From the NCBI GenBank assembly GCA_900659855.1, contig CAACVI010000023.1:1-64000 (forward strand): a DNA stretch of 64,000 bases, written 5' to 3'. The notes under the pieces are model-generated. The model did not search any database and was not told the DNA's origin. It saw only the letters and a program-made list of their open reading frames with translations. This document shows positions 1-8,130 of the stretch, piece after piece. This DNA is from Candidatus Desulfarcum epimagneticum (GTDB taxonomy: Bacteria > Desulfobacterota > Desulfobacteria > Desulfobacterales > CR-1). Numbering within the stretch: the first letter of the stretch is position 1; each line of letters starts with the position of its first letter. Made by a program: the position numbers and the translations under genes.

Positions 1-17
1 GAGGTCGGTCCAGCGCC

Positions 18-96
18 GTAGGTTGGGTTAAGCGTAGCAACCCAACACATTTTATTCCTTCTCAATTGTTGGGTTTCGTTCCTCAACCCAACCTAC
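18..96. repeat. Palindromic interspersed repeat
   Basis: The outer arms GTAGGTTGGGTT (18-29) and AACCCAACCTAC (85-96) are perfect complements. Inside them a second pair, AACCCAACA and TGTTGGGTT, can also pair, so the element folds as a nested hairpin. Repeats of this GTAGGTTGGG type occur in many bacterial genomes between genes. No gene is seen in 1-182. Confidence 0.6.
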
Positions 97-182
97 CCGA
101 CTACCCGACTAATTTCTATAAATCTATTTGTGCACTATGCAATTTTCGGTCATACTATTTCCAAATTTTCTCATCCGGCCAT

Positions 183-1526
183 TTAATATTGTCGGCCTGT
201 CCCTATTTTGTTCTTTTCCCGGACCCGGTCTCCGAATTTCCACACATTAATCCTGAACAGCTCCGAATCCCGGTAGGCGTACCGGATATATCCGTACATC
301 AAATGTGAAATGGTCATGTTGGGAATGGCCAGAAGGGAGGTCCCGTGCCGGGTTCCCTTGAATATCAGAAGACCGAAAAAATAAAGAAGGGAGATGAAGT
401 TGGCCGGGGTCAGCAGCTGATCGATGGGAAAGGAGGGATTGACCGGGGCCTGGATTTCCCCTTTTTCCATGATGGATTTAAGAATATCGAAGTTGCCGTT
501 TAACCGCCGGTTGATAAACATCAGGCGCTTGAGTTTTCCATAGTCGATTTTGACGTTGTCGTCGATGAGCCGGCGGGGAATCGCCTGGTTGACAATGGAA
601 AAATGGATAAAATAAAGGACCATGTCTGTGTTGAGCACAGTGGATGAGGCCATGTCGGAAAAAAGATAGCCGTCATACCATTCGCGCATGATTTCAAGGG
701 ATTCATCCACATCAAAAACAAAGAGATTTTTTTCTTTATAATAATTCAGCATGTCCCGCGCCTCTTTTTCAGACAGACCCGCCATTTCATTGAAGGCGGG
801 CTGGACGCTGATATTCATTCCGATGTTGAATCCGCTTGTGACATCATCCATGGTCACAGGCGAGACGCCGGCGATAAAAAGACGGGCAAGGCCGCTTCCC
901 CTCATGCCTGCGGCGCCTTTCAAGACAGCGAAGAAATGCCGGAAAAATCCTTCCCCGCGCGTCAGACTCCGGTAGGCGTCCGACCCGGACGTGGACAGGA
1001 TCGTGTTGGAAAAATGGTCGTATTCGTCGATGAACGCGTATATTTTAAGGCCGTTTTCCTGGGCGTGTATAAAAAGCGTGTGAAGTTTTTCGGATATGGA
1101 GGCCGGAGAGCCCATTTTTTTTAAGAACTCTTCATCAAAAAAGGATCGGTAAACCCGGGTGAAATGGTCCAGGACCCGGGCGCAATACTTCTCAAAGTTT
1201 TCCTCAAGACCTCCGGGGGCCGGGCTGATCATGGAGAAATCAAAACGCAGGATGAGACAGGCGTTTTTTTCAGGCGTGGGATGGCTTCCGATGTATGTGC
1301 CTTTGAAAAACTCGTCGAAACGCTCTTTTAACTGGATGTCGTAATAGCATTCCAGGATGGATATCCAGAGGGATTTCCCGAACCGGCGGGGACGGATGAA
1401 AAACACATATTCATGCTCTTCCAGCAGGGGGATGAAATGGGTCTTGTCCACGAAATATTTATTCTTGACCCGAATTTTTTCAAAGTCGGAGATTCCGTAA
1501 GGAATGCCCTTTGTTTTTCCCGGCAT
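183..1526 (-). CDS. AAA-ATPase-like protein of the DUF1703/PD-(D/E)XK type, C-terminus lost
   Basis: The protein is 447 aa from the ATG at 1526, which has an AGGAGA ribosome site eight bases upstream. The N-terminus reads PYGISDFEKIR and FVDKTHFIPLLEE, followed by RPRRFGKSL, a hallmark of the predicted AAA-ATPase family (PF09820). DEYDHF is the likely Walker B segment. Family members usually run past 500 aa and end in a PD-(D/E)XK nuclease-like domain. This one stops abruptly in NKIGTGRQY, which is translated repeat sequence, so the nuclease part is missing. These genes occur in many copies in Bacteroidetes and Desulfobacterota, often near mobile DNA, and their role is unknown. It is probably a non-functional or altered product. 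Confidence 0.75.
   Translation of the reverse strand: MPGKTKGIPYGISDFEKIRVKNKYFVDKTHFIPLLEEHEYVFFIRPRRFGKSLWISILECYYDIQLKERFDEFFKGTYIGSHPTPEKNACLILRFDFSMISPAPGGLEENFEKYCARVLDHFTRVYRSFFDEEFLKKMGSPASISEKLHTLFIHAQENGLKIYAFIDEYDHFSNTILSTSGSDAYRSLTRGEGFFRHFFAVLKGAAGMRGSGLARLFIAGVSPVTMDDVTSGFNIGMNISVQPAFNEMAGLSEKEARDMLNYYKEKNLFVFDVDESLEIMREWYDGYLFSDMASSTVLNTDMVLYFIHFSIVNQAIPRRLIDDNVKIDYGKLKRLMFINRRLNGNFDILKSIMEKGEIQAPVNPSFPIDQLLTPANFISLLYFFGLLIFKGTRHGTSLLAIPNMTISHLMYGYIRYAYRDSELFRINVWKFGDRVREKNKIGTGRQY
195..211. repeat. Short repeat GCCTGTCCCTATTTTGT, copy A
   Basis: This motif recurs at 1690-1708, 2063-2080, 5811-5827 and 5846-5865, with a more degenerate copy at 5646-5667. Read on the minus strand it encodes K-I-G-T/A-G and forms the last codons of the gene at 183-1526. 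The stop codon lies within or just after the repeat. Confidence 0.65.
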
Positions 1527-1689
1527 GGCCGTCTCCTGTGGCGGATGGGGTGGGGAAGGCTCGACTGACAATGATGGCGCCCATCATACCGCAAAAAGAA
1601 AATGAATGCAAGGGGCTCTACCTGCCGGACGGCGTGTATGCCGTGATGGCCCCGGGCCCGGGAAATAGCGCCGGGGAAGAGTATTTATT

Positions 1690-1708
1690 GGTCTGTCTCT
1701 ATTTTTGT
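1690..1708. repeat. Short repeat, degenerate copy B
   Basis: GGTCTGTCTCTATTTTTGT lies directly downstream of the stop codon of the minus-strand gene at 1711-1983, in the same orientation relative to the gene as the copies that terminate the neighbouring genes. Confidence 0.5.
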
Positions 1709-1710
1709 CA

Positions 1711-1983
1711 TTATGCCAAAACATACCCATACTTCTTAAGCCAGCGAACGATTTTTAATTGTAATTCCAATATAGATGGGGCTCTTAAAGTATGATTTTT
1801 GGGAGGCATGACATCAACAAAAGGTGGTATCCCGTCGAATTTTAGAATTATCTCTATTGGATTTTTCCCAGAATTTTTAATCTTGATATTTGAAATATAT
1901 TCCAAATAGTCATTAGATTTTGGATGATGATATTTTGCCGCCAAAATCCCATTTTCTTCATATAAAACATTTGTTTTTTTCAT
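1711..1983 (-). CDS. Small hypothetical protein
   Basis: This 90-aa AT-rich reading frame on the minus strand starts MKKTNVLYEENG and ends RWLKKYGYVLA. It has no signal peptide, membrane segment or motif that I recognise. The upstream sequence has no convincing ribosome site, so the start is uncertain and it could be a fragment of a longer protein. It sits in the decaying accessory region between an ATPase remnant and an IS-split gene, and a degenerate copy of the local repeat follows its stop codon. The length, sensible amino-acid composition and low GC argue for a real or recently real gene. Confidence 0.4.
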   Translation of the reverse strand: MKKTNVLYEENGILAAKYHHPKSNDYLEYISNIKIKNSGKNPIEIILKFDGIPPFVDVMPPKNHTLRAPSILELQLKIVRWLKKYGYVLA

Positions 1984-2036
1984 GATGTTTCAGAAACCGA
2001 ACCATTTATTCTCAGGCATATGTTTTTTGATAATCA

Positions 2037-2246
2037 CTAAACACAAGTATAGGAGTTTTGTTCGCCTGTCCCTATTTTGTCTTGATTCAACTGACCACTG
2101 ATAAAGGCAACAGCATATGCATCATTGGAGTATTTCTTTTTTAATTCAAAATTTTTTGAAGGAAGTACAGATAGCTGCTGAAGCATACTACGCAATTCAG
2201 TTTTAAGGGCTTGTGTAGAATGCCACATTATATTTAACCAAGCGTA
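2037..2246 (-). pseudogene. C-terminal half of a small membrane protein split by the insertion sequence
   Basis: The frame enters from the left end of the insertion sequence as YAWLNIMWHSTQALKTEL and runs to SGQLNQDKIGTGEQNSYTCV. Joining codon ACC at 5365-5367, on the far side of the element, to codon TAC at 2244-2246 gives an uninterrupted frame (MQT then YAWLNIM). The fragments at 5365-5586 and here are therefore two halves of one gene of roughly 143 codons. The last residues (KIGTG onward) come from repeat copy C, so the original C-terminus is also lost or replaced. Confidence 0.6.
2063..2080. repeat. Short repeat, copy C
   Basis: CGCCTGTCCCTATTTTGT forms the 3' end of the split membrane-protein gene, which reads DKIGTGEQ through it on the minus strand. 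Confidence 0.6.
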
Positions 2247-2297
2247 GGATTTTTTTCAGAATATATTGACGAAAGAATAAAATTATCAGAATAAATG

Positions 2298-2324
2298 AAG
2301 CCTCTCAGTGAGAGGCTTTTTTTT
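2298..2324 (+). terminator. Intrinsic terminator-like hairpin at the head of the insertion sequence
   Basis: AAGCCTCTCA and TGAGAGGCTT are complementary around a single G, and eight T follow. It lies just inside the left end of the element, ahead of its first gene. It may shield the transposition genes from read-through transcription entering from outside. Confidence 0.6.
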
Positions 2325-2327
2325 ATG

Positions 2328-2400
2328 GGAAAAGGGCGGCCAAGTCTTTGGCAGGACAAACCGCCCTTTTCCAAAACCAAGGGCTGAAACTTCCAGCCCT
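2328..2400 (+). promoter_or_regulatory. Structured leader of the insertion sequence genes
   Basis: GGAAAAGGGCGG (2328-2339) pairs perfectly with CCGCCCTTTTCC (2361-2372), with GCCAA/TTGGC nested in the loop. AGGGCTG and CAGCCCT (about 2379-2400) form another hairpin just before the AAGGAGGT ribosome site of the first gene. With the terminator upstream, three hairpins stack in 100 bases. This may control translation or transcription of the element. The role is inferred. Confidence 0.4.
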
Positions 2401-2413
2401 GCAAGGAGGTGTG

Positions 2414-2860
2414 ATGGTAATATTTATTTCCATAAAACTCAAGAAGCTTTTTGAACAAGAGCGCGATTATAAATGGAAAAAGCCGAAGCAATGCCCCCGC
2501 TGCGGCGGATGCAGGCTGTGGGGGCATGGGTATGCGCCCGTTTTGTTTGACGGTTTCAGAAAACCGCTTCTGATTAAGCGCAATCGGTGTCCGGACTGCC
2601 ATTGTGTGATACGTTTCCGGCCAAAGGGGTATTTCGGGCGGATTCAGGCGTCAAAGAATGCCATACGCTCATGCATATCCGGGAAATTAAAATATGCCAA
2701 ATGCCCCGGCTCCATCAGCCGGAGCCGGCGGCGTCACTGGGTCATGGCCCTGACCCGGCGGATCAAGGCGCATTTCGGCGACACGTGGCAAAAAAGCATA
2801 TTAAAGGGATTGAACTATCTTGCGTTCCTGGGTCATATTCCGGTGAGCCGTTCCATTTAA
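2414..2860 (+). CDS. Zinc-ribbon accessory protein of the insertion sequence (DUF6431-like)
   Basis: The ATG at 2414 follows AAGGAGGT at ideal spacing, giving 148 aa. Two Cys pairs form a zinc ribbon: CPRCGGCRLWGHG near residue 27 and NRCPDCHC near residue 60. The rest is basic (SRSRRRHW, RRIKAHFG), consistent with nucleic-acid binding. Proteins like this precede IS481-like transposases in Desulfobacterota and are annotated as DUF6431. They probably bind element ends or assist the transposase, but no biochemical role is established to my knowledge. The gene is 121 bases ahead of the integrase. Confidence 0.65.
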   Translation: MVIFISIKLKKLFEQERDYKWKKPKQCPRCGGCRLWGHGYAPVLFDGFRKPLLIKRNRCPDCHCVIRFRPKGYFGRIQASKNAIRSCISGKLKYAKCPGSISRSRRRHWVMALTRRIKAHFGDTWQKSILKGLNYLAFLGHIPVSRSI

Positions 2861-2981
2861 CGCCCGTCCATTTCCATTTTTCACCCTCCCCACCCAAGAG
2901 TGTCATTTACCGGCTTTTTTTTCTGTCGTAAGAAGGGAAAAGATAAAATGTGCGTCAACCCGGACAAAAAAAGGAGGCGTT

Positions 2982-4262
2982 ATGACCAAAGAGCAGAGAA
3001 TGGATGTGGCGGTTTTTCGTTACGGTGTTATCAGTGATTTTGTAAACGGGCCAAGCCTGTCCCGTCAGGAAAAGCGGAGGCTTTTACAGGGCAAAAGCGA
3101 AAAAAAATGGCGGATACCCTTTTCTGAAAAGACCCGGATCAGCAAAAGCGGCATATTGCGATGGATTCGTCTTTACGAAAAAAGCGGCTGTGATATCCGA
3201 TCATTGTATCCCAAAGTCCGCGCGGACAAGGGAAAAAGCAGGGTCATAGATGATGACACGGCGCTGGGTCTGGCTGAGCTGAGGAAACAGTTTCCCAAAT
3301 CGACTGTGGCCGCTCTGATTGAAAAAATGCGCAAGGGAAAATCGGAGGCTTTCCGGCGCCCGCTTTCCCCGTCCACGGTTTACCGGTTTTTGAATCAGCG
3401 CGGGCTTATGGACATGACCCGGAAAACCCCGGAGGACAGGCGCAAGTTTGAGGCGGAGATGCCCAATGATTTATGGCAGAGCGATGTCATGCACGGACCC
3501 AAAGTTCTTGCCGACGGCAAAAATAAAAAGACTTATCTGATCGCCATCATAGACGATCATTCCAGGCTGATCGTTCACGCGAAATTTTATTTCTCAGAAA
3601 ATCTGGTCAACTATATGGACGCGTTTCAGGACGCGCTTTTGAAGCGCGGCCTGCCCCGAAAACTCTATGTGGACAACGGCGCGGCGTTTCGCAGCGTCCG
3701 TCTGGCTTATACCGCCGCCTCATTAAATATCGCGCTTATTCGCGCCCGGCCGTATAAACCCCAGGGAAAGGGAAAGATCGAGCGGTGGTTTAAAACCGTG
3801 CGGTCGGGTTTTTTGCCTGACTTTCAAGGAGATACGATCAATGATATCAATTCTGCGCTGACCCGCTGGATCGGGACCCAATATCACCCAAAGAAACATG
3901 GGGCCACAGGCCAGAGTCCTTTCGAGCGCTTCACCGCCCATATGGAATGTTTAAGAGCCGCTCCCGCAAATCTGAAAGATCATTTTCGAATCACCGCAAG
4001 ACGCAGGGTGGCCAAAGACCGGACCATCACCTTAAACGGCAGACTGTATGAGGGGCCTGTGGCCCTTATCGGCAAAAATGTGGAGCTTTGCTTTCATCCC
4101 GATGAGCCTGATTCGGTGGAGATTAAATATAAAAGCAGGTCTTTTGGAAACGCGTCGCCGGTCAACCTTGCCGTCAACTGCAGGGTTAAAAGAGCCAAAA
4201 ACACCCATGCCGACATGGAGCCCGCCCCGGGTTCCAGTTATCATGGCGGAAGTCTTTTATAG
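2982..4262 (+). CDS. DDE-type integrase/transposase, IS481/TniA-like
   Basis: This 426-aa protein has an N-terminal helix-turn-helix region (SKSGILRWIRLYEKSG, and a second about 115-150 with SPSTVYRFLNQRGL). The retroviral-integrase-type catalytic core follows, with first Asp in LWQSDVMHGP, second Asp in LYVDNGAAF, and Glu in QGKGKIERWFKTV, the expected D-D-E pattern. The C-terminus has the beta-barrel-like tail (RTITLNGRLYEGP). It should cut and join the element ends. The stop is ten bases before the partner ATPase, so the two are co-translated. It appears intact. Confidence 0.85.
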   Translation: MTKEQRMDVAVFRYGVISDFVNGPSLSRQEKRRLLQGKSEKKWRIPFSEKTRISKSGILRWIRLYEKSGCDIRSLYPKVRADKGKSRVIDDDTALGLAELRKQFPKSTVAALIEKMRKGKSEAFRRPLSPSTVYRFLNQRGLMDMTRKTPEDRRKFEAEMPNDLWQSDVMHGPKVLADGKNKKTYLIAIIDDHSRLIVHAKFYFSENLVNYMDAFQDALLKRGLPRKLYVDNGAAFRSVRLAYTAASLNIALIRARPYKPQGKGKIERWFKTVRSGFLPDFQGDTINDINSALTRWIGTQYHPKKHGATGQSPFERFTAHMECLRAAPANLKDHFRITARRRVAKDRTITLNGRLYEGPVALIGKNVELCFHPDEPDSVEIKYKSRSFGNASPVNLAVNCRVKRAKNTHADMEPAPGSSYHGGSLL

Positions 4263-4271
4263 GGAGGCCGC

Positions 4272-5078
4272 ATGGATAATCACAGGGTTTTTTTCAGTTT
4301 AAAAAAAGAGCCGTTTATCTCGGATTTAAAGCCGAATGAGATGCTTGAAACCCATGAGCTGATATCGGTTCAAAATCGCTTTGACTATGCTGTGGGACTG
4401 GGAGGCATCGGTCTTGTCACCGGCGAGATCGGAAGCGGAAAATCAACGGCTTTGCGTTACAGCGCCGCCATGCTTCACCCTTCCGAATATCGCTGCGTCT
4501 ACGTGGTGGCCTCATCAGGTTCCATCATTGAGCTTTACCGGCAGATCATATCAAAGCTTCAGATATTTTTGTCCACCAACTCCAAAGCCTTGATGACGGA
4601 CATGATTCGTAAAGAGATCAAAAAACAGGTCCTCGGGAAAAAAATAAAGCCGGTTTTGATCATAGACGAAGCGTCATTGCTGAGGCTGGAGGTCTTTGCC
4701 GAACTGCACACCATCACCCAGTTCGAAAAAGACTCCAAACCCTGGCTGCCCGTCATATTGGCGGGGCAGTCCAACCTGATTGACAAATTGATGTATCGGG
4801 GCTCCGGCCCCCTGGCGTCAAGAATTATTGCCCGAAGTCATCTGGAAGGGCTTAACCTGGATATGATGCGAAAATACCTGGCCCACCACCTGGGACTTGC
4901 CGGAGTGGAGACAAATCTTTTTGATGACACCGCCGCAAGGGCCATACACCAGGGCTCCGGGGGTCTTTTGAGAAAGGCCAACCACCTGGCAAGGGGAGCT
5001 CTTATAGCGGCGGCGGCCCAAAAATCAATGACAGTGAAAGCGGATCACGTCAGACTGGCTTCCACTGAAATCTTTTGA
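4272..5078 (+). CDS. ExeA/TniB-like AAA ATPase, transposition partner
   Basis: 268 aa. The Walker A motif is GEIGSGKSTALR (about residues 51-62), Walker B is PVLIIDEASLL, and sensor-type residues follow in LAGQSNL. Such AAA proteins resemble ExeA in sequence but act with Mu/IS481-like integrases, as MuB or TniB do, in target choice and transposase activation. The ATG follows GGGAGG. The gene is complete and ends just before the right non-coding end of the element. Confidence 0.8.
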   Translation: MDNHRVFFSLKKEPFISDLKPNEMLETHELISVQNRFDYAVGLGGIGLVTGEIGSGKSTALRYSAAMLHPSEYRCVYVVASSGSIIELYRQIISKLQIFLSTNSKALMTDMIRKEIKKQVLGKKIKPVLIIDEASLLRLEVFAELHTITQFEKDSKPWLPVILAGQSNLIDKLMYRGSGPLASRIIARSHLEGLNLDMMRKYLAHHLGLAGVETNLFDDTAARAIHQGSGGLLRKANHLARGALIAAAAQKSMTVKADHVRLASTEIF

Positions 5079-5364
5079 TACCGTATTCGGTGAAACGGAG
5101 GAAGGCTCTGCTGGGGAGCAACCTTCCAAGGGATAGCCGAACGCAGACAGCATTGAATGATGCCTGCATAAAGGGGCGCGGCATATATCAGCGCCGCGCC
5201 CCCCATCAGGAAATCATTCAAGCTTTTCTGCCCATGCCTTAAAAAACCCATAAGATAAAAGAGCGAAGCGATTCCGATTAATCATGCCCGCAGATCAATG
5301 CGCAGGCTCATGATTCAGACAATGTGAAAAAATAGACTTTCGGTCAAAATAATCAGAAAAAATC

Positions 5365-5586
5365 GGTTTGCATAATTTGGAAATCAACAGCTTGTACATC
5401 TTGTGCCGCTATTCGTTGGTTGGAAACGTATGTAGTTCCAAACGAAAACAAAAGTGCTATAACTGAAACTATTATTGGGATATTTTTATACCAAGGAATT
5501 TTGGCGCTCATTATGGATATTTGAAGTGAATCAACCTCTTTTTTGAGGAGATGATATTGTTTTCTAAGTTCATTTATATCTTCCAT
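5365..5586 (-). pseudogene. N-terminal half of the split small membrane protein
   Basis: The frame starts MEDINELRKQYHLLKKEV with an AAGGGGGAT ribosome site. A short coiled coil (residues 1-25) is followed by one membrane segment (IPIIVSVIALLFSFGTTYV). Translation runs into the right end of the insertion sequence after IMQT and stops there after three element-encoded residues. The continuation is at 2037-2246. The intact protein would have been a membrane-anchored coiled-coil protein of unknown role. Confidence 0.6.
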
Positions 5587-5645
5587 TTCATTATCCCCCT
5601 TAATTGGTTAACTTCAAACTGTATTGGCATAACGCTAAAATCAGG

Positions 5646-5865
5646 GAGTTTTATTCGCCTGGCCCTGCCGCTCTGCCGCTTTATCCTCATTAATTTTAAT
5701 TGATAACGTCATTATTTATCTCCACCAAGTCAATTATGGTAAGTCAAATAGGGTCGAACCAAGATAACAACCCGTAAATTTTGAGTTGCACATCCAATTA
5801 TAAGTTTTATTCGCCTGTTCCTATTTCCCATTTCATTATTTTATTGGCCTGCCCCTATTTTTGTC
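5646..5865. repeat. Cluster of short repeats, copies D, E and F
   Basis: TTTTATTCGCCTGGCCCTG (near 5650), TTCGCCTGTTCCTATTT (5811-5827) and GGCCTGCCCCTATTTTTGTC (5846-5865) are variants of one motif in the same orientation. The last encodes the final KIGAG of the AIPR gene on the minus strand. Between them, 5587-5840 has no gene. Confidence 0.55.
5727..5801. repeat. Diverged duplicated segment, copy 1
   Basis: This segment (AAGTCAATTATGG, then GTCGAACCAAGATAACAA, CCCGTAAATTTTGAGTT, CATCCAATTAT) aligns with 9178-9238 with about one mismatch in five and one short insertion. The two copies bracket the AIPR gene and its insertion element on either side, in direct orientation. Confidence 0.5.
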
Positions 5866-6657
5866 CTAAATGCTTTGATTATCAAATCTGTTTCACCTTC
5901 TGATTTGTACTGTTTTTTATCAAGTTCAATACCTGAACTTTCAAAAATATTTTGAGCTAATTTAAATATCTTTAAAGATTCTTCTTCATTGAGAAGTTTA
6001 TGCTTAAATTCATCACAGGCTGAATTAAGTTTTTTGCTATTAAACGGTGAAAGATCTTCTCCCATCGCAATAAGACGAACAAGCAGCATTAAATGAAAAC
6101 GAGCTTTTTTAAGTGAAGATTTAAGGTCTCCACTCCTAAAAAATTGTTCAATTCTATAATATGTTAAGGAGCTTAAATAATATGGGGAATATTTATGATC
6201 CTCATTGAATATTTGACCACTAAACCTTTTAACGATAGTTCCATAATAGCCTGAAACAAGATGTGGAGAGTTTAAAAACATTGAAGCAAATGATTTAATT
6301 TGTATAGGTATAGAGATAATTTGCGTTTTTTTGATACCTGTATCAGAATTATATTGTTGAGATCGCCTCTCATAATATAGGGAGAATTGTTTACTTTCTG
6401 CACTATAATATAGCTCTAATTTTTTCTGAAAAATGCTAAGAGCTTCTAATTGTTCTGTTTTAACTTCAGTCTGACTATTAGTAGCAAGTGTAATACTTGT
6501 TTTGATATCTTCATTATCAGTTACAACAATTTTAATGGGAACATTAACATTTTCGACACCTTGAATATTTTGACAATCATGTAATACATGGCTTGTTTGG
6601 CAACCATTCACAACTTGATAATCACGAATTGTAAATCTGTTTCCTGCAGGTGTTATT
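5841..6657 (-). pseudogene. AIPR-type abortive infection protein, C-terminal part (split by IS4 element)
   Basis: The fragment carries NGCQTSHVLHDCQ, the signature that follows the central domain in AIPR (abortive infection phage resistance) proteins, and continues about 255 aa to KAFRTKIGAGQ. The frame upstream of it, reading through the target-duplication copy at 6648-6657, gives TPAGNRFTIRDYQVVNGCQT, which connects directly to ...VVASSI on the other side of the insertion element. AIPR proteins are sensors or effectors of phage defence whose mechanism is incompletely known. The last six residues derive from repeat copy F, so the natural C-terminus may be altered. Confidence 0.8.
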
Positions 6658-8130
6658 CAATGTCATTAACTTAAGCAATGGGTTTGTAGTTTTGGTAAAA
6701 GGCCCTGGGCCTGATTTTATGTTTTCGCGGAAAACTTCTTCCGGGGCGAATGGGTTCGATTGTCTCAACGAAAATATGGTGAATGCCGGATATTAGTTTT
6801 TCGACCGCCTTGGCCGGCTGATTGAACAATAAAACCATGGCGATTTTCATCTTGGAAAGGGCTTGGGTAAAGTTGATCTGATAAGGATGTTTTCGGCCCC
6901 TGGTTTTATTCCTGATCTGTTTTTTGACCGGATGCGCCGTCATAGCAGTGAGATTTTTGGATAAAACCTTTGAATGGAAGTCCTGATAAACAGACAAAAC
7001 GGACTTTCCGGAGAAATTTTGAACCTCGATCCGGCATTTTAAAGCTTTGTAATCTTCTTCGACGGGCCATCGCAAATGGTACAGATCTTTGAATATATGA
7101 ACGGGAAAGGCTTGACCGTCGGTTAAGGATGTGATCAGAATTTCCGTTTCGCCGTTTTTCAGTTCCACCCGGATCAACCTTAATTTCAAAGGCTTGATGT
7201 CCAGGCCCATCTCTTTGCACTGGGAGATTGAGGAGGACGGGGCCTTTAAGCGGATAATCTTTTCCTTTTTGCCGGATTTGGAGAACTTTTGGATTATTTT
7301 CCATTTTTTTGATATTCGGGCGCAGAAATTGGCGTTGAGCGATAATATCAAATTGAAAAGCCAGTAGGCTGGATAGCCGCGATCCAGAAGAATCAGGTCC
7401 TGGGGCAGGAGATTCAGAAAATGATCCGCCGCCAGCTCCCTTTCACCGTTCTCAAGCGGGCTGATAGCGGCGTGGATTGTGGTTTTATTGATGACATCGA
7501 ACATCTGGGAAATTCTGGCCATGGGGCGGGGTTTGCCTTTTGTGGGTTTCAGGACCCCGAAATGATCGGTGATCTCTTTTTCATGGGGAAGGGCCAAGGT
7601 AGAGCCGTCAATGGCCAGCAGGTTAAATCCGCGCCATGTTTCAGGCGACATGTTTTCATAAAAGAAGCGGTTGGAGAGCCGATTGAGTTCTATAAAAGCC
7701 TCGTGTTTAAGTTTTTTTCGGGCCTTGCACAATGCGGCTTTTGAGACCATGCGTTCAAAACCGTCCAGATGAAGCATGGTTTTATAAAAACGATCCAGTT
7801 CATCCTGATAGGATCCTTTGGGCAGGCTTAAGAAATAATGGATCAGTGTGGGGAATGTGAGAAGTCTGTTTCTCTGGAAATCTTTTTCAGAAAATCTGTG
7901 TTTTTGAAGAAAATCATGAGAATGAATGATTTTATTGAGATTTTTGAAAAGGTTGGCACAGATTTTGCAAAGCAATATCCGTGCCGTGGCGACGTGACTT
8001 TTCAACTTTTCTTGACATTTTTTTCTCCTTTTAGCAAAAGAATGGTTTGAAAACTTTAAAACAGAAATATCATAACTGCCTGAAAAATCAATAAAAATAT
8101 TCATTTTAATCGCTTAAGTTAATGACATTG
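6658..8130 (-). mobile_element. IS4-family insertion sequence
   Basis: The element is 1473 bp. Both ends carry the perfect 19-bp inverted repeat CAATGTCATTAACTTAAGC (6658-6676, and in reverse complement 8112-8130). It is flanked by an exact 10-bp target duplication, AGGTGTTATT, at 6648-6657 and 8131-8140. Perfect ends, an intact transposase and an intact duplication all point to a recent, probably still mobile insertion. Confidence 0.95.
6671..8104 (-). CDS. IS4-family DDE transposase
   Basis: This 477-aa transposase fills the element. The catalytic motifs are LLAIDGSTLALPH (first Asp), LILLDRGYPAYW (second Asp) and YHLRWPVEEDYKALK, the Y-R/W-E-K signature with the catalytic Glu. The N-terminus (FPTLIHYFLSLPKGSYQDELDRF region) is typical of the family. 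The gene starts 26 bp inside the right end and stops within the left inverted repeat. No frameshift is visible, so it should be active. Confidence 0.9.
   Translation of the reverse strand: MNIFIDFSGSYDISVLKFSNHSFAKRRKKCQEKLKSHVATARILLCKICANLFKNLNKIIHSHDFLQKHRFSEKDFQRNRLLTFPTLIHYFLSLPKGSYQDELDRFYKTMLHLDGFERMVSKAALCKARKKLKHEAFIELNRLSNRFFYENMSPETWRGFNLLAIDGSTLALPHEKEITDHFGVLKPTKGKPRPMARISQMFDVINKTTIHAAISPLENGERELAADHFLNLLPQDLILLDRGYPAYWLFNLILSLNANFCARISKKWKIIQKFSKSGKKEKIIRLKAPSSSISQCKEMGLDIKPLKLRLIRVELKNGETEILITSLTDGQAFPVHIFKDLYHLRWPVEEDYKALKCRIEVQNFSGKSVLSVYQDFHSKVLSKNLTAMTAHPVKKQIRNKTRGRKHPYQINFTQALSKMKIAMVLLFNQPAKAVEKLISGIHHIFVETIEPIRPGRSFPRKHKIRPRAFYQNYKPIA

Larger units (their letters stand above)
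2248..5364 (+). mobile_element. Three-gene insertion sequence (zinc-ribbon protein, IS481-like integrase, ExeA/TniB-like ATPase)
   Basis: Imperfect terminal inverted repeats are visible. The left end begins GATTTTTTTCAGAATATATT at 2248. The right end, read in reverse complement from 5364, begins GATTTTTTCTGATTATTTTG, and both continue into TTGAC(C)GAAAG. The element carries three plus-strand genes and splits a small minus-strand gene. Only a possible 2-bp (GG) duplication is seen at the ends, so the boundaries are good to about two bases. Around 5173-5202 an internal GC-rich hairpin (GGGGCGCGGC / GCCGCGCCCC) follows the last gene. Otherwise 5079-5336 holds no gene. Confidence 0.7.
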
